NCBI GenBank assembly: GCA_963383645.1
Contig: OY726561.1
Coordinates: 135,673,404-135,737,403 of the forward strand
Source: Muscardinus avellanarius
Lineage: Eukaryota > Chordata > Mammalia > Rodentia > Gliridae
DNA: 64,000 bases
Direction: 5' to 3'
Positions 11,146-21,341 of this stretch are shown here, in pieces. The position numbers and the translations under genes are program-made. The notes beneath the pieces are model-generated. The model saw only the letters and a list, made by a program, of their open reading frames with translations. It was not told where the DNA came from and did not search any database. Positions within the stretch are counted from its first letter, which is position 1; each line of letters starts with the position of its first letter.

Positions 11146-12059
11146 CAAAGAAGATGTGAGTGAGAGAGAGAGAAGACTAAAAACTCACTCTGTACCAAGA
11201 ACATAGTCATGCCTCTTTCTTCTTTTAATTTCCCCAACAATGTGTATGGTAGATCTTTTTGTCCCTATTTATGGGTGGGACTTGGGAGTCCTACTCAGCC
11301 TGTGGCTGGGGCTTTTTGGGACCACATTGTCCCAGCACTCATAGCTGATGTCTGCTACCATCTGGACAGGATTAGATGGTGCCAGTTGTTGTAGATGATG
11401 CCAGCCTCTGTGCAAAGTATAAAAGGATTCAGAATCTGTTGCACCTGGCTGGGGTCTTGGGCAAAGACATTAGTGCCCTCCTGGGCTTCTTGGATAGGCA
11501 ACCCCTCTGAACACCCCCCTGTAACCCCAAGGTAAACTCCTACTTGTGAGCTGGGGCTCATTTTGTTCTGCCACCAAAGACTAGAGGATGGCATTCTTTT
11601 CTTTTGCTCGTGTCCTGATAAAATACACTTAGAGTGGGATACTTAGCGGGGGCCATGTTTCCCTTGCATTCCTACCATGAGCTCTGCCCTGGGCACCTCT
11701 CTTCTCCGGCCAGGCGTTCACAGCCTCTGGCCATTGGGTCCAGATGTGAACTCACAGCACCGTGACTCTATTTTGTTGGTTCTTCTCTGGGAATCCAGAA
11801 CTCACTCTCCCTCCTGTTCTTTCCACACGGGCCCAGCTCTCTCTCTCAACATCTACGGCAGCTGGCCCAGCTCCGCCAGCTATCTGAGAGCAAACGCAAG
11901 CAGGGGACATTCTTAAATAAACCTACCTATTATTTTATGCGTTCTGTGGAATGCATGGACCTTCTACCCGCAGCCCCACCGTGGCTCCAAGACATGCCTG
12001 CTCTTTTCCCCCCAGGAGTTAAGGAGAATCGCACCCAGAATGTGCCGTGTTCTTGTCTC
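11146..12059. other. Unique sequence, no gene recognised
   Basis: Nothing beyond chance open frames is visible. Confidence 0.4.
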
Positions 12060-12400
12060 CACACCTGTTTGCCAGCTGCATTTGTTTCTATAGATCCTTA
12101 ATTAAATATTGATAAACCAATGAAGTTTGAATAGGAAAAGAAAGAGCTATTGCTTCTATAACTGTAAATTGAATGTTCTGGAAAGACAACACAGGCAAGT
12201 TGCTAAAAATAAATCATTACCATTTTTTTGGGTGCAGGAAGGCAAAGTTAAAAAATCAGAAATAAAATATCATTAAAACCAACCATATTTTGCATTCGTT
12301 TTGCGGTAGTCTTAAGGCTCTGGCTCCATTATGGAAATCATAAAGGATGTGTTTTAGATTACAAGAATAGAAAGGTTCCAAGCACTCAGTCAACTGTGTA
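12060..12400. promoter_or_regulatory. Conserved-element-like AT-rich block (12.2 kb)
   Basis: Repeat-free AT-rich sequence with TTAATTAA (12098-12105). No family match. Regulatory role is inferred from composition only. Confidence 0.28.
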
Positions 12401-12619
12401 TCACAGCCCCTTGACCTCAATGAGTGGCTCAGGGTTGGACAGAGGCTTAACCCCACTGGGGTCCATCCAAGGGCTCTTCCTGGGGGTGCAGAACAAAGAC
12501 TTACTCTTACTTCCCACTGTGTTACAGTGAGAGGCTATAGTCTCAGGAGCTGCAAACAGCCAGCTTGGGGAGGACATATACAAAGAATTGTGAGACTTGC
12601 ATCAACTCACAAAGAGAAG

Positions 12620-12622
<3 letters not shown>

Positions 12623-12676
<54 letters not shown>
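12623..12676. repeat. (GA)n microsatellite
   Basis: About 27 GA units, followed by ACGAGAGACC. Confidence 0.95.
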
Positions 12677-12680
<4 letters not shown>

Positions 12681-13309
12681 GAGACCCCCCAGATCCAGTC
12701 TCCTGGTCCATTGTCAATAAATGCCCGCAGCAACCACAGTGCAGGACAGCAGCCCCACTCCATGATTCCTCATTTTCCCAAGAGGTCCCTTTTATGTCAT
12801 GAGTCACAAGCAGATCACATCCACCTGTTTATCAGTCGGGTTTCTTCCCATTATTTGAAAAACAAGGTAAAGCCAGAAATGTATCTTATTTCTCTTTGTC
12901 CTCCCTCAACCGACCCATGGTGAGGGCTCAGTAAATCTCTACTGAGCTGAACTGAGCAAGGGATCCCCAGACTAAGCATCTCACTTCTTCTCAAGTGCTC
13001 TAAGAGCCTTGCCCCCTTCAGAGCCCAGATGCTCCATGGACTCTGCCTGAGAGCAAGCCACCTCTGCCCCCAGCTTCCTGTCTCACTTTCTGCAGATTTC
13101 CCCCCTGGATCCCCAGTAACCCTCCACACACATCACAGCTGCAGCACTCAGGAGCATTTTATTTCCACCAAATGATTCTGTGGGCCATGAAGGTAGATTA
13201 TCACCCAGTGGGTAGTGGTGCCTCCGCCTGTGGCCTTAGGGGCCAAACAGCTGAGCTTCACACACAAAGTGATTAGCCGACGAAAAACGCTAAGAGTCGC
13301 CTCTCTGTT
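12677..13309. other. Unique sequence, no gene recognised
   Basis: Nothing recognised. Confidence 0.4.
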
Positions 13310-13500
13310 ATGCTTTCTAAGTTAAAATATAACTCTTTGTTAAAGCAGCCAAGCCGGAGATCGTCCGTAGCATTAATCATGTCCACATTTAAAAATCTGA
13401 TACATAATTTAAGAACAAGAGGCAAAGAAAGATAAGCACTTAAGTGCAATTTGGTATCTTTTCATTAAGCTTTAATTCATCCATCAATGACTCATCTAAC
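13310..13500. promoter_or_regulatory. Conserved-element-like block with NKX-type palindrome
   Basis: Repeat-free AT-rich block. It holds a perfect 12-bp palindrome GCACTTAAGTGC (13436-13447), two head-to-head NKX-type CACTTAA/TTAAGTG sites, plus GCATTAATCATG and CTTTGTTAAAG (SOX-like). Function is inferred. Confidence 0.38.
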
Positions 13501-14256
13501 CCAGTCTTCTCCCCTGACTTCAGGGAATCCCTCCTTCATGAACCTCAGCCTTAGAGACGAGGTCTTCACCTCCTGTCCTAGGAGTGCACCCTCTGCGGGT
13601 TCCGATTCTCTTCCAGTTGGTGAGAACTGGCCGTTGGAACAGGATCTCATGAGAAGAAGTTTCCAGCACAGGGTACCCACAGCTCTCCTCTCCAAAGCCC
13701 TGGGAGGCCAGCCTGCTCTCCCCTGGGCCCTTGTCACTCTCAGCACTGGACACAGAGAAGGGACACGGTGAGGCATTCCTCAAATAGCCAGTCCCCAAGA
13801 TGTGGCCTCTGGTCACCTACACGCCCAGTCCTTCCTCTGAAATGTTGCCCTCTATTCCTTCTTGTGAGAGAGCCACCATCATTGGCTTCTATGAAGTCTA
13901 GGTGAAAATCTTGAAGTCAATCTCAAGTTTGAGGTTAACTGACAGAGGAGGCGAGCAGGGGGATGAGGGAGAGAGAGTGGGAACCTCCATCCCCATCAAT
14001 AAGTCAGACTGAGTAAGCAGTTTGGATGGGCCCAGGTATCTGCCCCTCTTGGTAGTTCTGCTCCCAAGGTAGGAACGAATGGAGCTGAGTCCATCTGTGA
14101 GCCTCTGCCAGGGAGGGACGGGTTTGCTCTTGCACGCACTGATGGAAGGAAGTTTCCAAAGCGACACCACTGATGGCTGTGAAGAGCCTGGGAAACGCTG
14201 CCTGTGAGGACCTGCCGGTCACCCTGCCAGCTGCCTGAGGGCCCTCCTGGAATTGG

Positions 14257-14258
<2 letters not shown>
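13501..14258. other. Unique sequence, no gene recognised
   Basis: Three overlapping frames of about 95 codons on both strands (13487-13816) have no recognisable product and overlap each other in opposite directions, which argues against coding. Confidence 0.4.

Positions 14259-14302
<44 letters not shown>
14259..14302 (+). repeat. (AC)n microsatellite
   Basis: About 22 AC units. Confidence 0.95.
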
Positions 14303-14304
<2 letters not shown>

Positions 14305-14574
14305 GCTTTGGAGTGGACAGACCAGGCTCCACCATTATCTCCAATTCACCCCACCCCCACCCCAGCTCAAGACGGGAACCTCACAGAACTTGACCATAAG
14401 ATGCAGGCAACAGGTACGAAAGAAGTGGGCGCTACCATGGCGCCATTCCTGAGTCCTGGGGCCCCTGAAGCCCAGTCCTGATGAGGAAAGAGCCCCTGAT
14501 ACATCCTTCAGCAATCAGCACTCCAGGAGTGACTCTTTGCCACCAGGGTTTGCATTCAAAATTAAAAAATGTGA

Positions 14575-14919
14575 AAAGCCAGGCCTGGTGGTTCACACTT
14601 GTAATCCCAGCATTCAAGAAGCTGAGACAGGAGGATCATGGTTCACGGCCAGCCTGAGCTACTTAGTGAGGCCCTTTGCAACTCAGTGAGACCCTGTTTT
14701 AAAATAAAGAATAGCCAGGTGTGGTGGCGCACACTTGTAATTCCAGTACTTGCGAGGCTGAGACAGGAGGATCCAGGTTCACGACCAGCCTTGGCTACTT
14801 TGTGAGGCCCTCTACAGCTTAGTGAGACCCTGTTTCAAAATAAATAAAATTGGGCTGAGGATGTAGTTCAGAGGTAATATGGCCCTAGGTTCAATCTTTA
14901 ATACCACAAAAAGTAAAAA

Positions 14920-14970
<51 letters not shown>

Positions 14971-15035
14971 AAACAAACTAGAACTGAGGGTGTAGCTCGG
15001 AGGTAGAATGCCCCTGGGTTCCATCCCCAGTACCA

Positions 15036-15066
<31 letters not shown>

Positions 15067-15067
15067 A
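14575..15067 (+). mobile_element. Nested pair of B1-dID SINEs, type B
   Basis: The outer SINE has its B1 half at 14575-14711 and its ID half (GGGTGTAGCTCGGAGGTAG) at about 14985-15038 with an (AAAT)n tail. The inner SINE, AGCCAGGTGTGGTGGCGCAC through AATACCACAAAAAG, occupies 14712-14920 and ends in a GAAA/GA tract (14921-14969). The inner copy entered the A-rich linker of the outer one. Confidence 0.82.
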
Positions 15068-15169
15068 GCCAAGATTCAACCTCTTTGGCCTTTCAAGAGA
15101 ACAACTTCATTATCGCTAAACCTAAAACAAGCAGCTATGAACTCAAGGGTCTAATTACCTTTTTATCGG

Positions 15170-15600
15170 AAAGGTACCATATTTAATACTCTGTTTTACA
15201 TCGTGCTTCTTTGACTTGATGTATCTTGGCAATCTTTCCAAGTCAGGTTCATTGAGAGCTTCCCTTTCATCATTATTATTTTTTAACAGCTGCAGAGGAT
15301 TCTTCCATTGTGTGAATGTTCCATTAGTTATTTAACCAGTTCCATAATGATAGACATTTGGACTGTTTCCAAGGTTTGCCATTATAAACATCGCTGCAAA
15401 GAATTATCTCGAACATCGTTTTGTACAAGCGTTAAGAATATTTGTAAGATAAATTCCTAGAAATAGAACATTAGGGTCAGTGGGCATATGTTTTGTAAAT
15501 TTGGTAGATTCTGCCAAAAGGCCTTCATTAAGGATTGTGCTAATTTTTACTCCCACGAGTGACGAATGAGAGTTCCCAGATTAGTGACTCTTAAGCATGT
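15170..15600 (-). mobile_element. Old L1M-type LINE-1 3' fragment
   Basis: GATAGACATTTGGACTGTTTCC, CATTATAAACATCGCTGC, AAATTCCTAGAAATAGAAC and TTTTTACTCCCACGAG are antisense signatures of an ancient L1M 3' region. No open frame remains. Confidence 0.8.
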
Positions 15601-15806
15601 TCCTTTAGATCTGAGTTTTCCAAAGTGGAAGTTGTGACTCATTGCTGGGCCCATGAAACCAATTGTTGTGCATTGTAATTAATATTTTTAATGAAATGGG
15701 ATCCTTTATAACAGAATAAAAGTAGAAATATCACATTGGGTTGCATGTAGAAAAGGTAATTATTGTTTGGGGAACTTTTGTTCTAGATATATCTACATTT
15801 GGCGTG

Positions 15807-15863
<57 letters not shown>
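15807..15863 (+). repeat. (TC)n(AC)n compound microsatellite
   Basis: About 14 TC units run directly into about 14 AC units. Confidence 0.95.
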
Positions 15864-15866
<3 letters not shown>

Positions 15867-15889
15867 TATGTGAGACAAAATCAAAACCT

Positions 15890-16200
15890 GTGCGAATAGT
15901 CCCCAACTTATGATGGTTCAACTTATGATTTTTCCACTTTATGATGGTGTGAAAGCATGCCATTCAACTATTCCATTTTCCATTTTCAGCACAGTACTCA
16001 ATAAATTACATAAGATACCCAACAGTTTATTATAAGCTGGGCTTTATGTGAGACAACTCAGCCCAACTATAGGCTAATATATATCTTCTGAGCACATTTA
16101 ATGCAAGCTGAGCTAAGCTCTGGATACTCAATGAGTCAAGTGTACTAAACACATTTTTTTTAACTTAGGATATTTTCAACTTGTAGCCTCACTGTAAGCA
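15890..16200. mobile_element. Tigger/MER2-type DNA transposon fossil
   Basis: One end reads CCCCAACTTATGATGGTTCAAC. The other contains ACAGTACTCAATAAATTACAT, AACTATAGGCTAATAT and TTAGGATATTTTCAACTTG. These are the two ends of a pogo-group Tigger/MER2 element joined with a large internal deletion, so it is a non-autonomous copy without transposase. Confidence 0.72.
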
Positions 16201-16711
16201 AAGAAGAATCTGTGTTTTACTGCAGGTCACAGTCAAAGATTTTTGAAAGCCAGTCTTAGCTCTTAAGCCTCTCCAAGAGTCTGAAGAAAACCATAGAAAC
16301 TTTTCCTAGAAAGTTCAGTGATGCATGAAACATCTCGGGTCTCTGATCTCTTGGAAGCCCGCCAGACACCCTGGCTCTGGAGCACAGTCACCCTGGGCTG
16401 TGATATAGCCTCTCAGGGACAGTCTGTGGGCTGTCTTCACATTCTCTAACCCAACTCGCCAGCAGAGTGAGCATCCCAAAGACATCTGTGGTGCCAAAGA
16501 AAGGAGCAGGCCCGGCATCCTCCTGACAAGCCACCTCCCTCCTTCCACAGCCTGAAAAGACTGGCCCCGCCTGCTAAGAAGATACATTGGTTCCACAAGT
16601 AAAAGAGCAGGAAAAGGTTTCAGAGAGACAAAATAATTTATTTCCCTCCTTCAAGTTTACTGATTCTTTTTTTACTTTGTGGCTTAGCAGAGAAATAAAA
16701 TTGAAAGAGAT
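16201..16711. other. Unique sequence, no gene recognised
   Basis: Nothing recognised. Confidence 0.4.
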
Positions 16712-16923
16712 AGCCGGCCATGGTGGCACATGCTTGTAATCCCAGCATTTGGGAGGCTGATACAGGAGGAGCGTGGTTCACAGACAGCCTCAGCTACTCA
16801 GTGAGGCCCTTTGCAACTCAGGGAGACCCTGTTTCAAAATAAAGAATAAAAAATTGGGCTGGAGGTATAGTTCGAAGGTAGAATGCCCCTGGGTTCTATC
16901 CCCATTATCGAGAAAAAAAAAAT
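16712..16923 (+). mobile_element. B1-dID SINE, type B
   Basis: Complete dimer. The left half has GTGGTTCACAGACAGCCTCAGC, the linker is AAATAAAGAATAAAAAATTG, and the ID half is GGGCTGGAGGTATAGTTCGAAGG. The tail runs into the following purine tract. Confidence 0.88.
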
Positions 16924-17331
16924 TGAAAGAGATGAGAATAAAGAAAAAAAGAAAAGAGGGAGAGAAAGAGAGGGGACTGTGGAGAGAAAAAAGAATGAAA
17001 GTAAGGAAGGAGTGAGAGGGAAAGAGAGAGGATGAAGAGGAGGAGGAAGAGGAGGAGGAATGAAAGAGGAGGAAGAAAAGGAGGAGGGGGTGGAAGAAGA
17101 GGAGGAAAAGAAAGAAGAGGAAGAGGAGAAGAGAAGCAGGAAGAAGAGGAGGAGGAGGAAAGATAAGAGAAAGAGGAAGAAAAGAAGGAGGGTGGAAGTA
17201 GAGGAGGAAGAGGAGAAAGAAGAGAAAGAAAAGAAGGAAAAAGGAGGAGGATAAAGAAGAGGAGGAGGAAAAGGAAGAGAAAGAAGAGGAAGAGGAGAGG
17301 GAGGAGGAGGAGGAAGAGGAAGGAAAGGGAA
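16911..17331. repeat. Long polypurine tract (GGA/GAA-rich)
   Basis: About 420 bp nearly all purine on the plus strand, strictest from about 17031. Mixed GGA, GAA and GAAA units start from the SINE tail. The 204-codon minus-strand frame across it is a repeat artefact rich in Ser, Phe and Leu. Confidence 0.93.
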
Positions 17332-17996
17332 CTGTCAGTGAGATGAGAGCCTGAGGGAGGCTGAGAAGGCAGGGCAGAAGGACGTGACCAGGGCCCAGAG
17401 GCAAGAGTGTGGATGCTCCGGAAAGGTGAGCTGGGGCTTCAGGGAAGAAAACGGCCAGGCACTTTCCTAAAGTAAAGCTTTCCTCTTGTTAGCTGGAAAC
17501 GAGACCCCTGCCCCGGCCTGCGGGTGCCTTCTCGGGACACTAGGATTGTTGAACATCACTAAGTACCCACAGAGGAGTGGACCAGTGCAGAGTGACAGGT
17601 TCCTCTGCAGTGGTCAGCAGAGAGGCTGGGGAGGCAACACACATCCAGCGCCAGCGCCGGGGCACCTGCTTTCCCCAAAGTATGTTTCCAACAAGACAGA
17701 CTTTGCCCTGACTCCACTGGGATGCCCCCCAACACTGTCCCCGAGCCCCTCTCCCACATCGCCTCCCCAGTGAAAGCTGGTGTGCTTCTGCAAAGAGGAT
17801 GAGAGCCTGTTTCCCACATTGGCGACTGGCTTTCATTCCCCAGGGGCCAGATGGGACCACAGCCTGGGGAACAGGTCGCTGGACACGGGACACAGCAATA
17901 CCCCAGCGCCACAGCCTGGCTTTTAATGTAAAAGTAAGAACAGAGCTGCGGTGTTAGCAGAAAGGGGCAGCCTAGCTGGGCTGTTACACCACGTCG

Positions 17997-18002
<6 letters not shown>
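17332..18002. other. Unique GC-rich sequence, no gene recognised
   Basis: Overlapping frames of up to 117 codons on both strands, none recognisable. Confidence 0.4.
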
Positions 18003-18037
<35 letters not shown>

Positions 18038-18224
18038 GTGGTACTGGGGTTCCTGGAAGCCCTTCTACCTCTGGGCTACACTCCCAGGCCTATTTTTACA
18101 TTTTTATTTGGAAACAGGGTCTCCTAAGCCAGCACGCGCGGCTGGCTTTGAACCTGCGCGATCCTCCTGTCTCCGCCTCCCAAGCGCGGGGATTACAAGC
18201 GTGTGCCACCACGCCTGGCTCGTT
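18003..18224 (-). mobile_element. B1-dID SINE, type A
   Basis: A T run of about 34 bases, then GGTGGTACTGGGGTTCCTGG, the hairpin with a 7-nt loop, and a CpG-rich B1 half ending GCCACCACGCCTGGC. The long uninterrupted tail and intact CpGs mark a young insertion. Confidence 0.9.
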
Positions 18225-18658
18225 TCTCCTTTTTTGCGATTACGGTGCAAAAGCAAATTGGCAATGTTGAGTGTCTTTCCGAAGGCCTGCTCCAGGAGCC
18301 CCGCCGTACCAGCACCATCGCCCAGAACCCTGTGTAGTGAAGACAGTTAGGTCTCTTAAAAACCCAGCACCGATATTGATCCTCCTTTTACCTAATTTTT
18401 TCTTTTGTTTCTGATGGTGTTTCCTGCCACTTAAGAGCACCGAGTTTAAAGGGGGCGGGGACACTTCCTTTCTTTTAAGAGGCTATTGATTTTTCTCCTA
18501 AGGACTCACCAGCTCCTAAAGTGAGCTGGAGCCAGGTATGTAGGAGCCTCAGTCGTGCCCTCCTGGTCCCAGACCGAAGGGACTCCTTCACACACTCACC
18601 TCGCTTTCCTGTCAAATTAAAATGCTTTCTTAGAAAAGTAAGCTATAAAATTCTGAGT
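18225..18658. other. Unique sequence, no gene recognised
   Basis: Nothing recognised. Confidence 0.4.
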
Positions 18659-19067
18659 TTGCCAGGTGTGGTGGTGCACGCTTATAATCCCAGCAGCATT
18701 CAGGAGGCAGAGACCAGAGGATCATGGTTTGCAAACAGCCTCAGCTACTTAGGCCCTTCGCAACTCAGTGAGACCCTGTTTCAAAAAATAAGAAAAGCTG
18801 CCGGGCGTGGTGGCGCACGCTTGTAATCCCCACGCTTGGGAGGAGGATCACACAGGTTTGAAGCCAGCTGAGGCTGGCTTAAGAGACCCTGTTTCCAAAT
18901 AAAAATATAAAATAGGTCTGGGAGTATAGCTTGAAGGTAGAAGGCCCCTGGGTTCCATCCCTAGTACCACCAAAAAAGAAAAAAAAACCCTAAAATTTAG
19001 GGCTGGGGTATAGCTCAGGGATACAGTGTCCCTGGGTTCCATATCCAGTACCAAAAAAAAAAAAAAA
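18659..19067 (+). mobile_element. B1-dID SINE split by a nested type A SINE
   Basis: The outer B1 half is at 18659-18798 and the outer ID half (GGGCTGGGGTATAGCTCAGG) at 18999-19067. The inner type A copy at 18799-18998 has hairpin AAGCCAGC-TGAG-GCTGGCTT (4-nt loop). Confidence 0.85.
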
Positions 19068-19299
19068 TTCTATGAATTTAAGAATCGATGGCTATTATAA
19101 AAAAAAATTCCAAAAGGTTTTTAAGTGCTAAAAATATACGTAGGGGGTCGATCGCTACCCTTAAAAAACAAAGTATATGACACAAGAAAAATGTCAGTTG
19201 ATCCTTTCTGTGAACTTAAATCTTGATATCTAGAGGGAGAGTGAGTTGGCGATGGAAATATTGTAAGAAGTTGCAGCCTCATCTAAAAACAGGCCAAGG
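19068..19299. other. Unique sequence
   Basis: Nothing recognised. Confidence 0.4.
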
Positions 19300-19433
19300 A
19301 GCCAGGCGTGGTGGTGCACGCTTGTAATCCCAGCATTCAGGAGGCTGAGACCGGAGGATCAGAGTTCACAGACAGCCTCAGCTACTTAGTGAGGCCCTCT
19401 GCAACGTAGTGAGACCTTGTTTCAAAATAAAGA

Positions 19434-19829
19434 ACTGGAGGACATTATGCTAAGTGAGATTAGTCAGTCACAAAAATAAGAAATCGGATGCTTTCCCTAA
19501 TATGTGAGAGTTAGGGAGAAATAGGTCATAGGAGGAACTCTAGAGGAAAAAGGAAATCCTATAGAGGAGCAAACAAGGCAACCTAAATGAGGAGATGGGA
19601 GGGGAAGAAGGAAATTCTCTAAAATGCGCAATATACTTAAACATATCGAAGTCAACCACTAAGCCAAGCAAGGGAAGGAGGGATGGGGAGGGAATGGGGT
19701 GGGAATTGGGTAGGGGTTAAATCGGTGATGTGTACATGTATGTCCACACAAGTTTTTTACCCCAATAGGATGTATGAATATAATGCACCAATAAAAAAAA
19801 TAAAATAAATATAATATAAAAATATTTTT
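19434..19829 (+). mobile_element. LINE-1 3' end, 5'-truncated
   Basis: GGACATTATGCTAAGTGAGA, AGTCAGTCACAAAAATAAG and CACCAATAAAAAAAATAAAAT are an L1 end-of-ORF2/3' UTR sequence with an A-rich tail. It shares phrases with the fragment at 55500-55765 (AAACATATC, AAGTCAACCACTAAGCCAA), so both belong to the same L1 lineage. Confidence 0.82.
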
Positions 19830-19844
19830 AAAAATAGGGCTGAG

Positions 19845-20238
19845 GCCGGGCGTGGTGGCGCACGCTTGTAATCCCCGCGCTTGGGAGGCAGAGACAGGAG
19901 GATCGCGCAGGTTCAAAGCCAGCCGCGCTGGCTTAGGAGACCCTGTTTCCAAAAATAAAATAGGTCTGGGAGTGTAGCCCGGAGACGGGCTTCCAGGAAC
20001 CACAGTACCACCAAAAAAAAAAAAAAAAAAGAAATTATTTTGGCTGGGCGTGGTGGCACACACTTGTAATCCCCGCGCTTGGGAGGCAGAGACAGGAGGA
20101 TCGCGCAGGTTCGAAGCCAGCCGCACGCACTGGCTTAGGAGACCCTGTTTCCAAATATAAAATGTAAAAATAGGTCTGGGAGTGTAGCCCGGAGGTAGAA
20201 GGGCTTCCAGGAACCCCAGTACCACCAAAAAAAAAAAA
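19845..20238 (+). mobile_element. Two tandem type A SINEs inside one target-site duplication
   Basis: SINE 1 (19845 to about 20029) has hairpin loop CGC. SINE 2 (20043-20238) has loop CGCACGC and one stem mismatch. A 15-bp direct repeat AAAAATAGGGCTGAG flanks the pair at 19830-19844 and 20239-20253, with only GAAATTATTTTG between the two copies. Confidence 0.82.
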
Positions 20239-20359
20239 AAAAATAGGGCTGAGAGTGTTATCTCGGTGGTCGAATACCCCTGGCTTCCATCCCTAGACCC
20301 ACAAAAATAAAAAATAAATAAATAAGTAAATAAATAAATAAATAAATAAATACAGGCCA

Positions 20360-20996
20360 AGGGAAGCCAAGCAGAAAGTTTTGACAGGAATGATAAGAAA
20401 AGGAACCCAACAGTGCCTTGGGCAGAGGATAGCCAGGCACAGCTGGGGAAAAAAAAATGTTTTTATTACTTTCAGAAACTTACCAGTTAGCTGGGAGACT
20501 GGCATTATGGAACCAGGGCCAAATATGTGCAGGAATTCCAGGAGAGGAGAGAAAACAGACAGGAGGTCCCAGGTGGCAAGAGACCATGAATCCAGCCTGG
20601 GAAAGCCAACGATGCATCCCAGCTGCTGGCCCGGGGCCCCTGGAGCAAAGCCACCACCCAGACTGGTTCTCAGAGAAGCCACATCCCCGAGGAAAGCCCG
20701 GAGTTCCATCAATCCAGAGAAGGAAATCGGCACCTGCCAGTGCCCATGTGGCTTTAAGTCATGGTGACGCCGACAGATGAGGTGTACAAGGAGCTTGCGG
20801 GTGACCTACAGTCCTGTCTGAACTGGGCTCCACATGGACAGGCCCTTGCTGGTCCATCTGCAGCTGTGGGCTCTTGCGGGCTACAGGATGAGAAGCAGGA
20901 GGTTTCACCTGTGCCGTGGGGTTGAGCAGGACATCTAGCCAGAAGGATGCTCTATCCCCAGGGCTCAAAGCCAGCCTCCAGCTTTCAAGCCCCACA
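20360..20996. other. Unique sequence, no gene recognised
   Basis: Overlapping frames of 107-146 codons on both strands, none recognisable. The 146-codon minus frame starts in SINE-derived sequence. Confidence 0.4.
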
Positions 20997-21210
20997 CCCG
21001 AATGTCCATGGCTCCAGCATGGTCGGTTAGCCCTCTGAGCCACCCTGTGACCATGGCCGCAATTCCTGCATCCGAATGTCCATGGCGTCAGCATGGTCAG
21101 CTGGCCCTCTGAGCCACCCTGTGATCATGGCTGCAATCCCTGCATCCTAATGTCCATGGCGCCAGCGTGGTCAGCTGGCCCTCTGAGCCACCCTGTGATC
21201 ATGGCTGCTG
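20997..21210. repeat. 74-bp minisatellite, about 3 copies
   Basis: Units start at 21000, 21074 and 21148, each AATGTCCATGG...CAGCATGGTCAGCTGG...CTGAGCCACCCTGTGATC. Spacing is exactly 74 bp, with a few percent divergence between units. Confidence 0.92.
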
Positions 21211-21256
21211 CCTCCGGTCCTTGGGCTGTATTGGCGGCTCCTTATCGGGAGCACTT

Positions 21257-21341
21257 TAATTAGTGCTTTATTTTAATTGATGATATATTTTAATTGGTGT
21301 TTCGATTTAATTAAAGTTTGATTCTAATTGAGTAGCTTTTT
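21257..21341. repeat. 17-bp array of TAATTA/TAATTG cores
   Basis: TAATT(A/G) occurs at 21257, 21274, 21291, 21308 and 21325, an exact 17-bp spacing. The units share a loose consensus TAATTGRTGTTTNATTT. It may be a decayed 17-bp tandem repeat or a phased homeodomain-site cluster; the sequence alone cannot separate these. Confidence 0.85.

Larger units (their letters stand above)
19300..20355 (+). mobile_element. B1-dID SINE split by L1 3' end and a two-SINE insert
   Basis: The B1 half is at 19300-19433 and ends in the linker AAATAAAGAA. The ID half resumes only at 20244 (AGGGCTGAGAGTGTTATCTCGG) with an (AAAT)n tail. In between lie an L1 3' end (19434-19829) and two type A SINEs (19845-20238). 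Confidence 0.8.

Noticed and set aside
16790..17404. 204-codon minus frame as a gene
   Set aside because: Poly-Ser/Phe/Leu reading of the polypurine tract.
19659..20360. 233-codon minus frame as a gene
   Set aside because: It is translation of two antisense SINEs and the L1 end. Similar protein text recurs at every SINE.
20997..21210. CRISPR-like array
   Set aside because: Mammalian DNA; the repeat is a contiguous 74-bp tandem without unique spacers.
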